From contig NC_133399.1 in the NCBI RefSeq assembly GCF_047511655.1, positions 7,133,333 through 7,197,332 on the forward strand: a stretch of 64,000 nucleotides of DNA, in the 5' to 3' direction. The DNA comes from Castor canadensis. Its lineage: Eukaryota > Chordata > Mammalia > Rodentia > Castoridae. The notes beneath the pieces were generated by a model. The model searched no databases. It was given only the letters and a program-made list of their open reading frames with translations, and was not told where the DNA came from. How positions within the stretch are numbered: the stretch's first letter is position 1; each line of letters opens with the position of its first letter. The position numbers and the translations under genes were made by a program. Below, in pieces: positions 60,006 to 64,000 of the stretch.

Positions 60006-60725
60006 GTGGATCTCAAGGATCTGTGATTTTTGTGGAAATGGATTCTATGGAATTTTTTTGTGGAAACGGATTCCCACATCCATCCTCTGGTGATATAAAG
60101 ACAAATTTTAATAAAATAAATGAAAAGTTATTTAGTGTGATATATGTCACACATTAGGGTGGAATAATTCCTAAAAATATTTTCTAAGAGACAAATGGGA
60201 ATTTCCAAGGATGAAGGAGATGATTGGATGTCATAAAAGAAATTGCAACCAAGTGAATGGAGTGTTAAAGTTGCATAAATATATTGAAAACAGAGAAATA
60301 GGTACTGGAGTTATACCATAGTTGGAAAAATTTCTACTACCATAGTCAATGTGCAAAAGAGGCTCACAAAGTTAGCTACTTTTCTATCTTTGCTGGGTGA
60401 ATGTTTTCATAATATGGATAGTATTTTTAAAACGATAACATGTAAATGATGAATACATTGGAGGATCAGGGTTTGAGAAAAGAGGGACAAGAATTAGCTG
60501 GGAAAGTACAAAACTGAGGGATCTGGTTTCATTTAACGTTTCTGTATTGCATAATTTATTTTTCCTTAGATTAACATGCATTAATTTTACATTAGGAATG
60601 ATGTTTAAGGGTATGTTTCCACACATGTGCTGATTAAATCAAGCCTCCCATTATTCACCCTCCATTTATCACTTTTCAAATTAGGGCAATCATGCTTCTG
60701 TATTCATATCCCCTTTTTAAATTTC
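60006..60725. other. Intergenic DNA, nothing recognised
   Basis: Unrelated to the missing half of OR D. No gene or repeat named. Confidence 0.4.
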
Positions 60726-60985
60726 AATCTGTTGATGAGAGAACCTGTGGTCCTTGAGTTCATGCTTCTATCTCATTGCACCTAGAAGAATTTCCTGCTG
60801 GTCCATCCATGTCACCACAAATGACAGGATTTCATTCTTCTTTATGACTCTAGTATTCTTCACCCATTCATGCTGTGATGAACACTTGGTTGAATAATGT
60901 GAATAGTGCCACAATAAATAAGATTTTGCATTTGCCCCTGTAGTCTATGAATTTCATTTCATTGTTACATGCATTAACATCCTTG
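60726..60985 (-). mobile_element. Old L1 3' end, antisense
   Basis: Antisense wording near the 3' end of L1 (TCCATCCATGTCACCACAAATG; ACAGGATTTCATTCTTCTTT; GTGAATAGTGCCACAATAAA). Confidence 0.7.
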
Positions 60986-62399
60986 GAGTAATGTTCTGTC
61001 AGAGTTTTATATCATGTTATCATTATGGAAGCAGAGTTCAGGGTACCTGTATATCTCAGTGTCAGTTATTCTACTGCATGTTAATCAAGAGTTAAGTCAA
61101 AATAAACAGTTTAGTGATAATTGCATTTGAGAAAGTAAAATTCTACAGATCAAGCCATTGATAAAACAGTTCAAATTTTGACATGGCTTCCTTCTCCTCT
61201 TCCACTTAAAATTGCTTTCAATTTCCCCCACATAACCACATGGTGTGTGAATAACTGTTTTTTTTTCATTGTTAAGATAAATATATGATAGAAACAACTT
61301 GAATAAAAATTACTTAGGCTCATGGTTTTATAAATTTCAATCCAAGGTGACCTCACCATTTTTTCTTGTCTGTGGTGACACAGAAGAGCACAGAGTGTGT
61401 GTTGGAGCAAAGCTGCTCACCTCATGGCAGCCCGAAGCAGGGCACATTGATGAGGGGAAAGGGGACTCGGTACAGCTTTCCAGCTCACATCATCTAACTG
61501 AGCTCCACCAACTACAATACTCTCACCAAGGTGGAATACATGAAAGGATCAATCAATTGATTAGATCAGAGCATTTAGAATGCAATCACTTCCCCCAAAG
61601 TCTATCAGATGATTACCAATTGACAATACTTGTGCCTGTGGGTAATTTCATATTCAAGTCACAATAACATTTTGTGTTTCAATACACCTTAGCATATTTT
61701 TCTGATAAAAGCAGATAAATAAAAGGAATGAATTCATGGTGACCATTGGGTTTGTTTTGTTATAACTACTTGGGATCAAGTAGGTATAAGACAGTCTCTG
61801 AGGAAGTTTGTTTTTCATGTCAATTTAAAACTGTTGGATGATGAAATTATCAGAATTGGGACTATAACCAGTGTTGCCCTTCAAACTCCCAAATTTGTGA
61901 TTCTGTTGGCTGTGAGGAAGCTGAGAGACACAGCAGCTTAGATGGTACTTTTTCTAAGTGTATGGATTTTATAAAAGTTAATTTCTTTTCCTTCATACTT
62001 TCTATATCAGAGACAAGTAATCTTACCTGATCTTTTTGAAGTTATGAAGCTTACCCATTTTGTACACCCTCCTCAATAAAATTTTCAAGTATTCTGTGAT
62101 CATTCTTCTCTGTGTTTCCCTTTCTGGGATTATTTTCTCTTAGCCTATGACTACCTCCATTCTGACATTTACATTATTCAGGGACAAGCACAAATCCTTT
62201 TCCACCTATGAGCGCCACCTCTTGCTTCTCTCATGTATCATGGTACTGGATATATTTTTCCATTAATCTAAAATATATTTCATATACTCAACTTATAAAT
62301 TGAGGTGTATTCTGTCACCTTCCTCCTAGGTACTTCCCTTTACATCATATTATAGCTCAAGTTATTTGTACATATATTGGTTGTATTATCTTATTTTTT
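60986..62399. other. Intergenic DNA, possible LTR remnant
   Basis: 61400-61660 has MaLR-LTR-like wording in antisense (CTCCACCAACTACAATACTCTCACC; AATCACTTCCCCCAAAG) but is too degraded to assign. The rest is unassigned, with no gene. Confidence 0.3.
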
Positions 62400-63915
62400 G
62401 GTGCTTAATTTTTGGAGCTCTAAAGAGCTAGATATTCATCTTTTATCTGATGAATACCTGGGAAAGATTACTTCCATTTTGCAGTTTTTCTTCTAATTCT
62501 GGTCAATTGCTTCCTTATTATGGCATAACTTTTAATTTATTGTGGTTGCATTTTGTACTTTAAATTTTTTATTGTGACGGTTGTACATTGTGACATTTAT
62601 AGTTTCTTATGATATACCAAATATACTATACTTGAATTCACCTCTTCCACCATTCTCCTTTATTCTCCCTTCCCCCATTCCTAGAATAGTTTCAATATGT
62701 CTCATTTTTCTATTTATAGACATATGTACACTGAATTTGCACCTATTCACCTTTCTACAAGCTTTTTCCACCCTCCAGCTGGTACCAACACCAATGGACA
62801 GGACCTATTCTGTTTTGCAATTGTGTAAAAGATAAATAAAATTTATATTTTTTATATGTTTAAGATAGCTATAGAGGGAGCTTCTATGTACATTTCCATG
62901 TACATATGTATAATAACCCAAATTGGTTCATCTCCTCTATTTTTCTTCTTTCTACCTTAGTCTCCTTGAGGTTATTTCAATAGGTTTGACAATTCTTTAT
63001 TCATTCTTGTTTAGACAGTCCATCATCCATATTTAATTATTGTTTTTATCCTCTGAGTAATTGGAGTTCTATTCAGAAAAGGGTTACTAATGCTTATATT
63101 TTCAAGAGTTCTTCTTATGCTTCCTGTAGTAGTTTCAAAATTACTGATCTTACATTATAACCTTTGATTCATTTTGAATTAGTTTTTGTACAGGATGATA
63201 TAAACATGTAATTTCAGTCTTCTAAATGTGGATATTCAGTGTTCTCAACAACCTTTGTTGAAGTGACTATTTTCTTCAACACAGGTTTCTGGCTGCCTTG
63301 TCATAATCAGATGGCAGTCACTACAAGGGCTTTTGTCTGGAACATCAATTCTATTCTGTTCATCATTGTATCTGTTCTTGTGCCAGCACCATACTGTTTT
63401 TTCAGTATAGCTTTGCATTATAATTTTAAGTAAGGTATTGTGACATCCCCAGCATGGCTCTTTTTACTCAGGATTGCTTTTGGTTAATTTGGGTATTTTA
63501 TGTTTCCATACAAGGTGTAAGATTGATTTTCTTTTTTCTGTGAAGAATGACACTGGGATTTTGATGGTCATTGCATTGAATATGTAGATTGGTTTTATTA
63601 ATATGCCATTACTACAGTGTAAGTTCTCCTGATACATGAACACAAGAGGTCCTTTAATCTCCTATTGTTTCCAATTTCCTCTTCAATATTTTATAGTATT
63701 TCTTGTAGAGGCCTTTCATCCCCTTCATTAGATTTATTCCTAGATACTTAAGTTTTAGGCAATTGTGGAAGTGATGATTTTCTTGATTTCTTCCTCAGCC
63801 TCTTCATTATTGGTATATAAAAACAGCTCCAGAATTTTATATTGATTTTTTTGTCTTGTTACTTTGCTGAAAATGCTTAGTAGATCTAGGAGTGTTCTAG
63901 TGATGTCTTTATGGA
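62400..63915 (-). mobile_element. Old L1, antisense
   Basis: Antisense L1 landmarks: 62430-62540 (CTTTTATCTGATGAATACCTGG), a 3' UTR-like stretch at 62570-62900, and ORF2 at 63000-63900 (CCAGCACCATACTGTTTTTTC; GACACTGGGATTTTGATGG; CTTCATTATTGGTATATAAA). At least two pieces; no frame remains. Confidence 0.65.
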
Positions 63916-64000
63916 CTTTTATTTTTTATTTTTTATTTTTTTCCTGTGCATGGGTGTTACCTTCTAGGTTAATTCTTTTTTTTTTCATTTTTCTTTTATT
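63916..64000 (-). mobile_element. Start of another L1 3' UTR, cut by window end
   Basis: A T-rich run followed by CCTGTGCATGGGTGTTACC and TTCTAGGTTAATTC, the antisense of the 3' UTR of the young L1 subfamily (compare 44441-44475). The last 250 bp or so of the usual 3' UTR are absent, so the tail begins early. Confidence 0.65.

Noticed and set aside
61400-61660. Possible MaLR-type LTR or small gene (122-codon frame 61299-61667).
   Set aside because: A few LTR-like words in antisense but not enough order to name a family, and no protein domain.

Overview
This is a stretch of mammalian, almost certainly rodent, nuclear DNA: an old, degraded olfactory-receptor (OR) cluster invaded many times by LINE-1. 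I see no intact protein-coding gene. The SINEs are rodent types (7SL-derived B1-like, tRNA-derived ID-like, and B1/ID composites). One composite SINE near 38.0-38.2 kb and the L1 subfamily look to me like those of Castorimorpha (beaver / kangaroo-rat lineage). That taxon call comes from memory of repeat consensus sequences and should be treated as tentative.

Layout. 0.86-3.92 kb: an internally deleted betaretrovirus-like (class II) endogenous retrovirus with two LTRs, a lysine-tRNA-type primer site, gag remnants and a short pol remnant. 4.5-5.1 kb: a minus-strand copy of an OR upstream block. 6.6-8.1 kb: old antisense L1 and a hAT-like DNA transposon relic. 9.8-10.65 kb: OR pseudogene A (minus). 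11.27-18.23 kb and 18.50-25.69 kb: two near-full-length L1s of one subfamily, tail to tail and only about 0.27 kb apart, both with target-site duplications and both with broken ORFs. 28.0-28.4 kb: the upstream block of OR A, which the two L1s pushed away from its receptor. 29-32.6 kb: old L1 pieces. 32.65-33.58 kb: OR pseudogene B (minus). 36.2-39.3 kb: a 256-bp direct repeat pair, an MLT1-like LTR and several SINEs. 40.1-60.0 kb: three plus-strand copies of the OR upstream block (40.1, 46.1 and 55.7 kb). The second leads to OR C, which is nearly intact with one frameshift. The third leads to OR D, a 5' half with stops. The first has no receptor left. 60.7-64.0 kb: antisense L1 remnants.

The receptors group with OR family 7 or close relatives, judged by motifs. 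Comparing the duplicated upstream blocks by eye shows a short shared segment ending in a splice-donor consensus, which is plausibly the non-coding first exon of the OR genes. The block, the intron-sized gap and the receptor appear to have been duplicated as units, in both orientations, and then decayed separately. I found no tRNA, rRNA, CRISPR, operon or other gene system. The most interesting structures are the repeated OR promoter/first-exon block and the 14-kb tail-to-tail L1 inverted repeat. All similarity statements are by eye, with no alignment or database search.
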